Part shown: positions 44,178-55,229 of the stretch, in pieces | How positions within the stretch are numbered: position 1 is the stretch's first letter | Layout of the letters: each line of letters starts with the position of its first letter | NCBI GenBank assembly: GCA_019321725.1 | Contig: CM033120.1 | Span: 3,260,275-3,324,274 of the forward strand | DNA from: Paulownia fortunei | Lineage: Eukaryota > Streptophyta > Magnoliopsida > Lamiales > Paulowniaceae | Length of the DNA: 64,000 bases | Reading direction: 5' to 3' | Translations under genes and position numbers: made by a program | Notes under the pieces: generated by a model | The model's input: the letters and a program-made list of their open reading frames with translations, nothing else | Database searches by the model: none | What the model was told of the DNA's origin: nothing

Positions 44178-46890
44178 AATACCCCCAAACTTCACATTTT
44201 ACTAGTCCTCGAACATAAAAAAAGAAATTAAACAAGTAAAATAACAAGTGATAATCAAACCTACTCACCAAATGGGCCTAAAAAATTATTGTGAGTTTAT
44301 AACTTAAGAAAATCTCAAAATATCATCAAAATGCACGATTTCAACTTAAGTATCAAATTCACCCATCTTTAAATCCTTTGAGTGTGTGTGTGTGTGTCTA
44401 GACTCTTACATTTAACTTTTTGCTACGCGGATTGGTTTATGAAAACTCACAAAAAAATTATTGATCTATTATTGATGTGTTTTAGAAATCCATAAGCTTG
44501 TTTTCATATCACTCTCTACTAATGTAGACTAACACAACATCAAAGATCATTAGAACTTTAAAAGCTTGTAACGTGTGGCTAAGGTAATGGTAGGATTAAA
44601 GTCAATATAGTGGCTCAAATTAATCAAAGCACACAACTATTATAGAATCTTGTTGATGAGCACCAGCACATCTTCATCTGACACCTTCACGAACCTTTCT
44701 TCTTTTAATTTGTCACACCACTTTATTTGTTAAACTTCATATTTTTTCACATTTTTTTTGAAGTGCTACACCCCAAACTTATTTGTTTTTTTGAATAATG
44801 GGTGTTGCACTCTTTTCTCATATTTCTTTACTCTTTTTTTGTTCGGGAGTTTCGTACAAATCACTACCTTTCTTTTGCCATTTTTTTCAAACCACTTTCA
44901 TTGCTCAAAATGATATTGCTAGATTAGCAATGAGCTGAGTGTGGGTAATATGTAAGATAAAAAAATTCAATTTTTTGGCTAAGGTTGATTTGTAGGGTGA
45001 CAAAGAAAATGTTTGAAATTGGACACTAGGGATTAAACATCATAAACAGGGTGGCTTGAAAGGCTCAAATGGTCCAAAAATGCCTGAATCACTTCTGTAA
45101 TGTTATGTAACCCAGGATTTTACCTTGAGTGAAAATCAAACAAGTTCTAGAATTATATGATATCATATAAAATGTATCGAGCTCACATAAACTTTCTCTA
45201 AGCAAGCAAAAAAAAATGTTCAAGACTATGTGCTCAATATATCAAGAGATTACAAGAAAGGTAAAAAATACCACAAGAGTGAAGCACATACATAACATTC
45301 ATCAATTTCCAAAATCTATAAACAAACAATAGAAAATGAAGCACCACCCCCAAACTTAGAACTAACATTATCCTTAATGTTAAATAAAACACGATAAGGC
45401 ATAGAAGACTTTCCTGAATAAGGGTAGTGTTAGTTCTCATCAACTTCATTATCACCCTCTTCTAGAACATTGATGACTTTCATTCACTAGTTGGTGTCAT
45501 ACCACTACTCATTTTACTAATCCTCTCCCAAACCTGAGTTGGATCCTGAAATGAGAGAAAAGTCATCAAACAAAAAGGGAAAAATGAATATCAAACAACT
45601 AAAATAAATAAATATAGAACACTTAGGTTGTCTCCCAAAAAGCGTTTAATTTATAGTCTTCAGTTGAACTTCTTATTTGTTCAACCTCAGTCCAAAAATA
45701 AGTATTTCTCATGCCATGCATCTGTATGATCTAGAAGTGTAGGTGAGCCCCAAAGATAAGCATAGTGAACATAATCTACCATGGTATTAAGGGGTATTTT
45801 TACATTAATTAGATACCCGTATTATCCTCCACAACATTTGATATAGGCTTGTTATTTTGTAGAATATGAAGATAAGAAACTCCCAGTGATGGCTCTTGAG
45901 ATGTGCTTGGTTGAACATTTTCTTGATCTTCTCCATTCTCTACTAGAAGTATTTATGTTGATACCTCTTGTTCATCCTTCATTGGTTTTTCAACCCACAA
46001 GAGATTTTCAAACTTTTCATCGTTTCTCAAAATAACATCACAATATTCTTTGCACACTCCATTTATCTCAAGTGTGTAAGGCAAATTATCTTGCTGTCTT
46101 GTTGGAGATATGTTATCCATCTCACTAAGTTGTGATGATGGATTTTGGACTTCAGTTGTAGCTTCCAACATGAATTGGCTCTCAGTGTTTACTAATTAAG
46201 CCACTGCTTCTTCAAGACTGAACTTATTCTCTTGTGATGGATTACTAGGTTCAGTTAGCAACAAGATTTGGTTGGTAGTACGTTCGAATTGAGCTAATGC
46301 TTTTTCAAGGCTTCACTTCTTCTCTAATGGTGGGTAACTAGGTGTATGCCATATCATATTCTCATCATTTCTCCATGAAACTTTAAAATGATTTGGGCAT
46401 CTCTGATAAGTGTTTGAGAAAGTATAATTTTGCAGATGGTTATAATTCCACTCATATTTAGCATGCTCGCTATATGGTGATGCAAATCGGTTGCTCTCTT
46501 GGTATTGTGTTCTTGTATGAAAACCGCCATATGACTCACATACCTTGAATGGTGAATGATTAGCATTTGCTACAAAACATTTCTCTATCTGTTTTATAAA
46601 GGATTTCTACTTGACTAGTAAATGCATTAATGGCATCTACTCGATTCATTATAAAAGCTTAAGTTGAAGCTTGATTTGTCATGTCATATTCAGTTAGCTA
46701 ATAGTATGCCTTATATGCCATCTCGTTTACCACTTTATGCTCATCTCATACATAGAAGAAAACAACTGTGATTATAAACAATAACACACTCAAACAATAA
46801 AAGAAAAATAAAAATAAGAAGAAAAAATACAAAAAAAAATTCAAACTAAAATCAGAGTTACTTGGTATTGTTATTAACAAAATAAAATAG
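44178..46890 (-). mobile_element. Array unit 3: internal region with gag-like remnant
   Basis: The most complete unit. The gag-like part (46890-45930) includes a 72-codon frame at 46171-45953 (e.g. NISPTRQQDNLPYTLEINGV, CKEYCDVILRN, WVEKPMKDEQEV). A block upstream reads in a shifted frame as VCESYGGFHTRTQYQES. About 200 bp near 45800 are deleted relative to unit 1. The 3' half ends with the purine tract next to LTR2. I assign it to Gypsy by the primer site and spacer signature. Gag identity is likely but weak at sequence level. Confidence 0.75.
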
Positions 46891-46908
46891 TCTCCGATAA
46901 TGGTGCCA

Positions 46909-47523
46909 AAACAATCACTACAGCACCCAGGCACTCCAGAGCAGCGCTTAGGCACTCCACTTGCTATCTAGGATCAATTTCTGCAGCACGTATAGCCTTT
47001 TTCAATTAATTTTTCACTATCTTCAATGATAAACTGGTTTTTAGTGTCTGCATATGAATTGTAGTTCTATGTATTAACTTTCTATATCTTCATAAATCAG
47101 CTCAACATGCCATCTGTGGAGGGTGTTATGCCCAAAATACCAAGATATGTCATACTGAAAAGTTTCAGTCCAGTATTGAATATTGAACCTGGTTTTTCTC
47201 ATGAAAAGCGAAGTAATTAAATTATGTGGTAAACATAAAAATTATAGATATATTTTTTATCTTTCCAATGAATCAGGAATAAAGTCAATGTGATATTGTA
47301 GTAGATACTTATGATTGAAATACAAGCACTGCCATCCGTAGCAGCACAATGCGAGTTCTTTCAAAATTTCAACCAAGTTTTTGTTTCTTTCCATTTTCTT
47401 TTCATTTTGCCATTACCTACAAGATTTCAAACTAAATGCATAAAATGAAAAATAAACTCTCAAAAATCAATAAAAAAATTTAATAAATAGTACTTAATTA
47501 ATGGGTATATAATCTACTCATCA
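46909..47523 (-). repeat. Array LTR3 (5' LTR, outer end intact)
   Basis: A 615-bp LTR starting TGATGAGTAGATTATATACC at 47523, with primer site TTTTGGCACCATTATCGGAG on the minus strand. The adjoining sequence at 47524 is Copia D integrase, so the element inserted into D. Confidence 0.87.
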
Positions 47524-48480
47524 GTTCTCGTATCCAACTAATCTCCCACTAGCAACTTCACATAAGCATGCCCCTTCATACCTTTAGGTACTTATACGAG
47601 GGGTCTTGTCAAATCATATTATATTATATGATGTTTGGGCACCAACTTGGTTGACAATTTCAATCAACAAGAATGTCATCGATTTTAGGGTGAATTCCAA
47701 AATGCAGGATAAAATAAGTGAAACTCACCTTGGTTTTACTTTACGAGAATTAAATTCTCCATTAGATAATCAAAGAACTCACTACTTTAGTATAAGCTTC
47801 CTTGATCGCATAGATGGATTAAACACTTTGGTCAGCTTTGATTCTTTATTTTATGTCCAAATTCTTTGAACTCTTCAAAGAACCTAGAGTAATGAAATAA
47901 AAATACTTTTCTTGTACACAAACACTTAGGTGAGTACATACATCTATTTGGATCGTATAAAAAAAGTGGCTTGCTCCATTTGTCCCATAAATGGTGATTT
48001 TGATCATCTTCTCTTGATTATGAGAGGTTAAACAAATATGTGACCTTGTGACTTTTTTGTTTAGAGTCATAACCTAATCTAGCATGTCACAAGCATGTAT
48101 TGTTTTGACTACCTAATTTGGGGTTGTATATACCATTTGTCAATGTACCGACATTAATCAAGAACAATGGCACATTTCCATTTTTTGATTTTTTAAATCA
48201 AAATGTATTAACAATATTTGGTACTAAAGATAATAACTAATACTACCCTAATTCTATTTAAAGCTAAGTGGACCATTACTATAGACATTAAAGCAACACT
48301 TTGCTCTATTTCTAAGCTTAAGAATCGTTCTACCTCTTAGTTCCTTTCTTCTTGTCATACTCTATGACACTTTAAATAGATGGGATCATACCTGATATCC
48401 AATGCCTAAGAAGAATTATCAACCCTAATGGTTGATTTCAACAAAGTGAAAGACCGAATTAGAACCTTTTTAATTCAATC
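47524..48480 (-). pseudogene. Copia element D: protease and integrase remnant
   Basis: Minus-strand frames, shifted several times, show in order the gag-protease border (NSS, TAG stop at 48408-48406, ALDI), protease pieces (ELRGRTILKLRNRAKC near 48320), and a zinc region around HARLGYDS and KMIKITIYG near 48090-47990. Integrase-core pieces then follow (TIQIDVCTH, FFDYLMENLILV near 47760) and finally HAYVKLLVGD and LDTR at 47555-47527, directly beside the array LTR. All are degenerate. Confidence 0.72.
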
Positions 48481-49608
48481 AAGCAAGTTAATACTTGCAC
48501 TTTCTCTTTCTATGCCTTGGCTAACTGTAATAGTGATAAACATCTATCCTTTCGAATAGATTGGGCCAGTGAGTTTGTTTGTGTGTCTAGATTAACCTAT
48601 GTGGAATCTATAGCAAAAATAATTATCCGAAGTATGGCAGAAAAGTAAGTATTTATACAATTAATATTAAACGTGACCTAACAAATATCCATGCGAATGA
48701 AACCCCTAAATGTCCCATAAATTATGGCAAACATTAGACACCTTATTTCACGGGCATCATAATGCTTAGTAGTAATCACAACTTACCTTACTAACATCTC
48801 CCATAACTTATGGCTAATGCACTAAGCTCAATAGCGTATTACTACTTATGATGGAAGGCAAAGATGATTAGGCCTTTCCTAATATCACCCACTTTCGCTT
48901 GATATAAACCTTTAAGGTTTCCCATGAAAGGTTTTAAACTTGAATTAATTCAAGTGAGGAAAACACGTAGGTGTGTTTGTCATGCAAGATCTCATTTTAT
49001 GATTATCTTGTTTAATATTGTCTATCCCAGTGATGGCAAGCAAAGAGAAGTAACGTAAGGTATACATTAAATAATTAGAGCACGCATCACATAAATACTA
49101 AAATAAGGGATTATCATGAGTCTTTAATCCTATACGATCCACTCGACCCAAAGTGGATAAAAGTCAATCTAAAAATGATAATTATAATGAAAATAGACCT
49201 ATCTATTACATAAATGTATCATATACATTCCTTTATCCCCACTTTTATTCGTCTTTGTCCCATTATTTTGTCAAATGTACCAAGTTACAAAAAGACTAAG
49301 CCCTCACTACCTAATTCTACTCTCATTTGATAAACCTACAAAAAACCTTGGAACACATTCAAGGGGATGTTTATACAAGGGGAGATACAAATATATTCAG
49401 AATAAAAATAAAGAAAATATGAGACTTGCAGGCCTCATTTCAATTAAACCCAAAACAATCAAAAGTGCATAAAATTAAACCAATCACATTGACCTAGGCT
49501 CCATAATCATCCATCTAACATGCTTAACATAATTCATCATAAGATAATAAAAGCAAGTAAATTTGTCGATTACATTATGTGCAATTTCTTTTGAATTTGG
49601 AATCAAAA
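48481..49608 (-). other. Copia D: leader and gag start
   Basis: The minus strand matches the leader of element C, including the region around 49140, and near 48570 keeps a gag-start trace (HTNKLTGPI). Most of gag between this point and the protease border is deleted. The 5' LTR is missing. The sequence runs into the Athila LTR at 49609. Confidence 0.65.
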
Positions 49609-51166
49609 TGATAAGTGCATATTTTGATATGTTTTTTGTATCAAATTCTTTATACTTTCCTTAATTTATTCTTGTTATGTAGTTTTATTATTTTTTTTTG
49701 TTATTGAATCAATGAACAAAAAAAAAATATCCAAAAGAGCCAAAATAAAACCAAAGAAAACAATACGTTTCATAAGCAAGTTAGGAGATAATATTTCATT
49801 GGATTAAAGAAGTATCACAATTAGAAGAAAAGAGCCACTTTTGTCGAAGTCCAATATGTGTAGATGAAAATATATACAAAAAATTACTTGAATTTTGCAA
49901 GTGATTGTTGGGCTCAAAATCAACATATTTTCAAACTTATGCAGTTTTGGTATTTTGGGCATAGCTCCATGCTCAAAAGCTTTATAGACTTAAATCTTAC
50001 TTCATAAGTCAAGAGATAGAACTACAACTTTGTTATTGGTAGGAAATCTCGTCCAAGTGAGAGTAGTGAAAGGAATCTATCTACACTGACATATTTCATT
50101 AAATTAAGCATAACTTTCTCTCTAGTGTTTGGAATTTGGTGATTCAAGTTGTACAGTGAAGCTCATGATAAATTTATAACATTCCTGTTGATTAATTTCC
50201 AGAATTCTGTTGATTGAATGGAGAAAAATATGTGATAAAATTTGAATCTGAAAAGGACATGAATTTAGAGGACATTTGAATATAATTTGGAGTGAATTTG
50301 GATAGGCACTATTTTACTATAAATAGGGGCTCTTAGATGGCATTCAAGACACACAAAAAGCCTTAAAGGAGGGAAGAAAGTTTTATTGTTGTCTTTCTTT
50401 AGGCTAAGTTTTTAGTAGTAATGTAAGTTTTCAAAATAGAAATATATTCTCTAGTTTCTCTTCTATTTTTAGTTTTTTTTCTGCTTTCATTATGTCTTTC
50501 TAAATTTTATTTAAGTTGAGGAGAAAGGGTTAAGCTCTTGATAGGGAAAGATGAATGGTTATAAATGTGCATAATATTCAGGTGTGTTGTTTTATTTTTT
50601 TTTAAGTTTTGATTAAAATCCTCATTGTTTAGTGGTGATTCTTGATTTATGTATCACCAATGGCACAACAAATATTTGGGTTCATTTAGCTTATTGTACG
50701 ATTCTACCCCACCGACTACTAATGTGAAACATTGATTTGTTGTAAACAAAAGTGTACATAAATACTTGATCTCATAAACAAGTTTTGGTGTTAAGAGATA
50801 ATTTGCGGACACTAAGACAATATTATAATTATCTTAATACATGAGCTATTTAATAACATTTTTCTATTGGAACTGTCATTATGTATGGATCCCAATTATG
50901 GCATTTAAAAGAGGTAAAAAGAATAAATAATTATTCATTAATCCAAAACTCAAGAGCGCATCCCTAATTCTCAATACTTTTATTACTTTAATTTCTTACT
51001 TATAGCTAATTTTTTATTTATATTTTAAACCACATTCAGCCCATCTTTTAGGAAATATAAATTCAAAAACTTCAAACAAATTTCTTATGGGTCGACCTCA
51101 GACTCTCGAGAAATTTATTATTTGACACAACCTGCACTTGGGTTTGGAATCTTATAGTTGTAGCAA
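49609..51166 (+). repeat. Athila-type LTR J (plus)
   Basis: Starts TGATAAGTGCATATTTTGAT and ends around TTATAGTTGTAGCAA. Same family as 55230-56844 and, inverted, 53165-54740. It includes the shared transcribed block at 49930-50060 and GAGTCGACC-type end words (about 51090-51120, GGGTCGACCTCAGACTCTCG). Confidence 0.85.
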
Positions 51167-51171
51167 CTTTT

Positions 51172-51202
51172 TAGTGTCGTTGCCAGGGAAGGCAAGGTAA
51201 GT
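51172..51202 (+). promoter_or_regulatory. Athila J primer site and consensus splice donor
   Basis: TAGTGTCGTTGCCAGGGAAG resembles the Athila primer motif TGGCGCCGTTGCCGGGGA. Eight bases on, AAG/GTAAGTAT (51194-51204) is a textbook plant 5' splice site, also kept in copy L at 56865-56875. Confidence 0.7.
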
Positions 51203-51349
51203 ATTCAGCTTTGTAAATATTTTTTCTTTATAAGTATTGTGTGTTTATATGGTCATATGGTATCGTAGTCATAATTCTCATTATTAAGTAGAAATAATTC
51301 TAAAAATTTATTTGGAAATTTGTTTGAGTCGCCTCTACACACTTATGCC

Positions 51350-51740
51350 ATGACTGAAAATAAAAGTGTTCAGGATGAAAATGAGAATCAGCAAATGCAT
51401 ACCATGCGTTATTACTTGTAACCTTCTTGAAATTCTTCTCATTCTTGTTTCATTTTTCCTTTCAATGCAAATAACTTTTGATTCAAGCCAGGTATGATCC
51501 CTTTAATTCTTGATTTCCATGGTTTAGACTATGAAAGCCTTTACTTGAATTTGAAAGAGTTTGATGGAGTATGTGTCACTTTTGAAGATCAAACTTGTAC
51601 AATGTTGTGAAAGATGTTGGGAAAGATTTTTCTTAAAATCTAAAATTTTACTCTAATTCTAATGAAACTTTTTTTCAATGTTGGGAAATATTTAAAGATT
51701 TGTTGAATCCATGCCCATGTCATGATTTTAAAAAATGGTA
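51350..51740 (+). pseudogene. Athila J gag, N-terminal half
   Basis: Starts at ATG 51350 (MTENKSVQDENENQ) and aligns with the gag of copy L. Nonsense codons occur early (e.g. YYL then stop), and about 150 bp is deleted near 51610. The last aligned words (CPCHDFKKW) end at 51740. From there the sequence reads as Athila protease in the opposite orientation. Confidence 0.82.
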
Positions 51741-52240
51741 TAATTCCATATTCTAAGTATCAAATTTTCTATTGTACATCAATCAAAGCTCTACTCATCT
51801 CTAGAAAATGTCTATCTAGAATAAGTAGAACATTAACATCTTCTTTTGTATCTAATACAATGAAATCAACTAGGAAAATAAAATGCCTATCTTCACTAGC
51901 ACATCCTCAAGCATACCTCATAGATACTTGATTAATTGGTCAGCTAGTTGAAGTGACACAGTCATTGGCATTGTCTCTCCTAATCTAAGCTTTCTAAAAA
52001 TTGATGAAGGCATAAGATTAAAGCTTGCTCCCAAATCACATAAAGCATTAGAAAAGTAATTGAACCAATAGTACAAGGGATAGAGAAACTCTCGGGGACC
52101 TTAAGCTTAGGAGAAAACTTGTCTTGCACAATCGTCAAACACTCTTTGGTCAAATTCAACATTGCATGCTTCTCCAATTTTCTTTTGTTTGATAAAATTT
52201 CTTTCAAGAATTTAGCATAACTAGGGATTTAAAGTAAAAA
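51741..52240 (-). pseudogene. Athila K protease
   Basis: On the minus strand, MKEILSNKRKLEKHAMLNLT and SPKLKVPESFSIPCTIGSI (52207-52070) are the classical lead-in to the Athila aspartic protease. The active-site region is decayed. Downstream, TVSLQLAD, a GMLEDVLVKIG segment and ID(V/M)-type residues near 51960-51770 correspond to its C-terminal half. It ends at the head-to-head junction with J gag at 51740. Confidence 0.82.
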
Positions 52241-52745
52241 AATCGGTAAATGGAATATTAATATGCAATTTTTTAAAGACTTCAAGAAATTTAGAAAATT
52301 GCACTCTAATTTTACTTTTTCAATACCATCGAAAAAAAGAAGATGAACACTTATTGCCTCATTGAGGATAACCAGTTTGGATGAAGTGCTAGACGTTGAT
52401 GTTGGCTTGTCTTTCTCTCTTGTTGAGGTTCTACTTCTTGCACTTAGGTATCTATCTCCTTCCCACTTCTCAACATGATTGTATTTACTTATGCCTTGGG
52501 ATTTTTCTACGTATCACTTGGCAATGTTCCTTGAGCACATTCTGAGACCATACTTGCAATTTGACTCATTTGAGTTTCCAAATTTCGAATTGTTGTCTCA
52601 TTATTTTGAAATCTCACCTCGGTATTGGTAATAAACTTGGCCACAAGTTCTTCAAAATTTGATTTCTTTTCTCGGGTAATGGAGTTCTTACTATGCTTTG
52701 ATTAACTTGAGAAGTGCCATGGTTACCATAATTTTCCCATGCAAA
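52241..52745 (-). pseudogene. Athila K gag C-terminus
   Basis: Minus-strand frames include NHLNFAWENYGNHG (about 52765-52725), matching the Asn/Trp-rich NHPNFSW-type tail that Athila gag carries before protease. It is followed by polar linker sequence toward the protease. The N-terminal part of gag is missing. Confidence 0.7.
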
Positions 52746-53164
52746 ATTTAGATGATTCATCATAGACTTGATCATAGGTCGGCTTAGAACTGGACTCGGC
52801 CAATAATCGGCCCTTGGGATCAAATGTCAGTTATGAGTTGGGAAAACCCAACTCACAGACCCACCGGGTCTGACTCGGTGAGTCGATTTTTTTTTGAAAA
52901 AATAATTAATTAGTTAATTAGTTTGTACTTAATTATTTTATAAATATCCAATGCTAAATTTATATCTCTAATTAATGATTAATTAGTTAATAGTTTGTAA
53001 TTACATTATCTTAATTAATGTTATTATGTTAAAAAAATAATTAATTAAGAATTAATAAAAGGTTATTTTTATTTTTTATTTTATTTGTAAAATAATTAAT
53101 AAACCTTATGACCCAATAATATTTTATTGATGCACTTTTTTGTTTGTTTTTTTATTATAATTAG
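52746..53164. other. Foreign AT-rich insert, possibly a DNA-transposon end
   Basis: Between gag of K and its LTR, where the primer site and gag start should be, lies 0.4 kb of unrelated sequence. Its first part is rich in GGTCGG, CTCGGCC, GGGTCTGACTCGG and CCCAACTC words (52770-52885), reminiscent of hAT subterminal repeats. The rest is an AT-rich run of TTAATTAA words. No transposase frame was seen. Confidence 0.35.
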
Positions 53165-54740
53165 TGCTACAACTTTAAGGTTGCAAGCCCAAGTACAAGT
53201 TGTAGTAAGTAATAAATTTTTCATGAGTCCGAGGTCGATCCACAGGGAAGTTGTTTGAAGAATTCAAGTTTATATTTCTAAAAAGATGGAATTTATGTGA
53301 ATCAAAATATATGAACAATTAATGTATGATGTAACTAAAGAAAAACCGAAGTAATAAAAGTACTAAGGATTAGAGATCCACTCTTGAGTTTTGGATAGAG
53401 AAATGGTTTTTTTTTTACCTCTATTAATTACCATAATTGGAATCCATACATAATGAAGGTTCCAATGGAAAGATATTATCAAGTAACTCATGCAATAAGG
53501 TAATCATGATATTGTCTTATTATTGCAAATTATATATTAACGCCAACACTTATTTATGGAATCAAGCATTTATGCACACATTCGTCAACAATAAATCAAG
53601 GTTTCACATTAGCAGTCGGTGGGGCAAAATCGTACAATAAGATAAATGAACCCAAGTATTTATTGTGCCATTAGAGAAACATAAATCAAGAATCACCATA
53701 AAACAAGTAGGGTTTAGATCAAAAATAAAAATAATAATACAACATACTTAAATAATTTCTACCCTTATAACCATTTCTCTTCCTCCATCAAGAGATTCAC
53801 CTTTTTCCTCAGCAAAATAAAATTTAGAAAGACATAATAAAAGTAGCAAAGCCTAAAAATATAATAGAAACTAGAGAATGCATTTCTATTACTACTAGAA
53901 AACTTACAATACTAGAAAACATACAAACTAGATAACTTAGCCTAAAAAAATCCTCTACCCCCTCCTCTTACAAGCTTAATACATGGTCCATTTATAGTGC
54001 TTGGAGTAACCTAGAGGCCAAACAAATAATGGAGGGGTTAATCAAATGATATGCTAGTTGCCAAGAGTTGGTAAGTTATTACACAAATTTCTCACCCATT
54101 AAATTGAATTGCATTTTTCGGTCAGATACAACCAAATTTTGAAGATATGTAGATCTTTCTGCGTTGATATATTTTCATATATCTTTCGTCAAATTTGGCG
54201 GTCGGATGAAGGAGATATGGTCAAATTACCGAGTCATGTCCAAGAGCTGCCCTTTAACAGCAGCAACAACTTACAGCATATGGTTTTACTATTTCAACAC
54301 ATTTTCATACCATATGTCTTTAGTAAACTTGTTTATTTACCTCTTGGGTATAACATATCCAAATTTCAGCCCAAACTGAATTTGGGCTCAAGAGATATAA
54401 CCCAATTGGTAAAATAAGTCAATATTGGACTAAACTCTGATCCGAATTTTGGTGATCTATTTTGTGCAACTACTTGGATGAATGTTCTGCTATCATCAAA
54501 ACTTAATTAGGCTGAACTTCCAATAGAAAAGTTGTACCTCTATCTCTTGGCTTTCAAATGAAATAAGCTTCAGGTCCATAGGACCTTTGATCACGAAGTT
54601 ATGCTCAAATTACAAAAACTGCACAAGTTTTGGAAACACACTTCCATTTATTCCCTAACACAAAACATTAATAAAACAATAATATTAATAAGAATAAAGC
54701 AAGAAAAGTATAAAGGATTTGATACATGCTTATGTAATAT
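53165..54740 (-). repeat. Athila-type LTR K (minus)
   Basis: Inverted copy of the LTR family. The low end TGCTACAACTTTAAGGTTG corresponds to the end of LTR L, and TTTTCTTGCTTTATTCTT near the upper end corresponds to its start. The outermost 15-20 bp (54735-54750) are altered, so the boundary is approximate. Confidence 0.85.
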
Positions 54741-55229
54741 TTGGGACACCGTGATTGTTACTTCTAGGAGGATCATAGGGGTTGACAAGGGAGGTGTACC
54801 TCTAGTGGTCATGAGAGGATGGACCACTTGACTGTGCCCTTATTGGCTCCGCCGGTGGGAAGACTTCTGGAGAATCATAGGGGAAGACATGAGATGGACC
54901 TCTTGTGATCCCAAGAGAATGCCTCTGGACTAAGTCAATTTTTTATTACCATTTGATTATTAATATTGTGCAAAGCTCTTTCCAGTGCATAGTAGGTGGG
55001 CCAAGTGCCCAATAAAATAAAGTGATTTTGAATAAAAACTTGATTTATGAGTACTCAAATTTGACACATTTATAGCATCAGACTCTTGTCATGCATGATT
55101 TTTACTTATTGAGCATTAACTCATGTAGTTCGTGCATTGTAGATGAGCATGGTGAGACTTAAGATCTCGGGTTTACTAGGCTGGCAGTGGAACTCCTACA
55201 GTCATTTAAAGATCAATGTATATGGATGA
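54741..55229 (+). repeat. LTR-like fragment between Athila LTRs
   Basis: Not part of the Athila family. TTATTGAGCATTAACTCATG followed by a stretch leading to GTAGATGAGCATGG (55107-55155) resembles the TTACTGAGCCTTTAGCTCAT region of the Tekay/Del LTR of element M at 59698-59730. This suggests a truncated relative into which LTR L inserted. Confidence 0.4.

Larger units (their letters stand above)
39061..47523 (-). mobile_element. Three-unit tandem array of a pol-less Gypsy element (shared LTRs)
   Basis: Read on the minus strand the order is LTR3, internal, LTR2, internal, LTR1, partial internal. Primer sites lie at 46891-46908, 43544-43562 and 40665-40682. Spacing is 3347 bp between the first two sites and 2879 bp between the next two. 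The units match over their length with private deletions. No RT, RNase H or integrase is found in any unit, so this is a large non-autonomous (LARD-like) derivative. The right end is a true LTR end at 47523. The left end at about 39060 lies inside the internal region. Confidence 0.88.

Noticed and set aside
47524..49608. Single Copia element running from C through the array into D
   Set aside because: C is plus and D is minus and they repeat the same leader and protease border, so they cannot be two halves of one element split by the array.
54109..54417. 102-codon plus-strand frame
   Set aside because: It is antisense to Athila LTR K and is not conserved as a frame in LTRs J or L.
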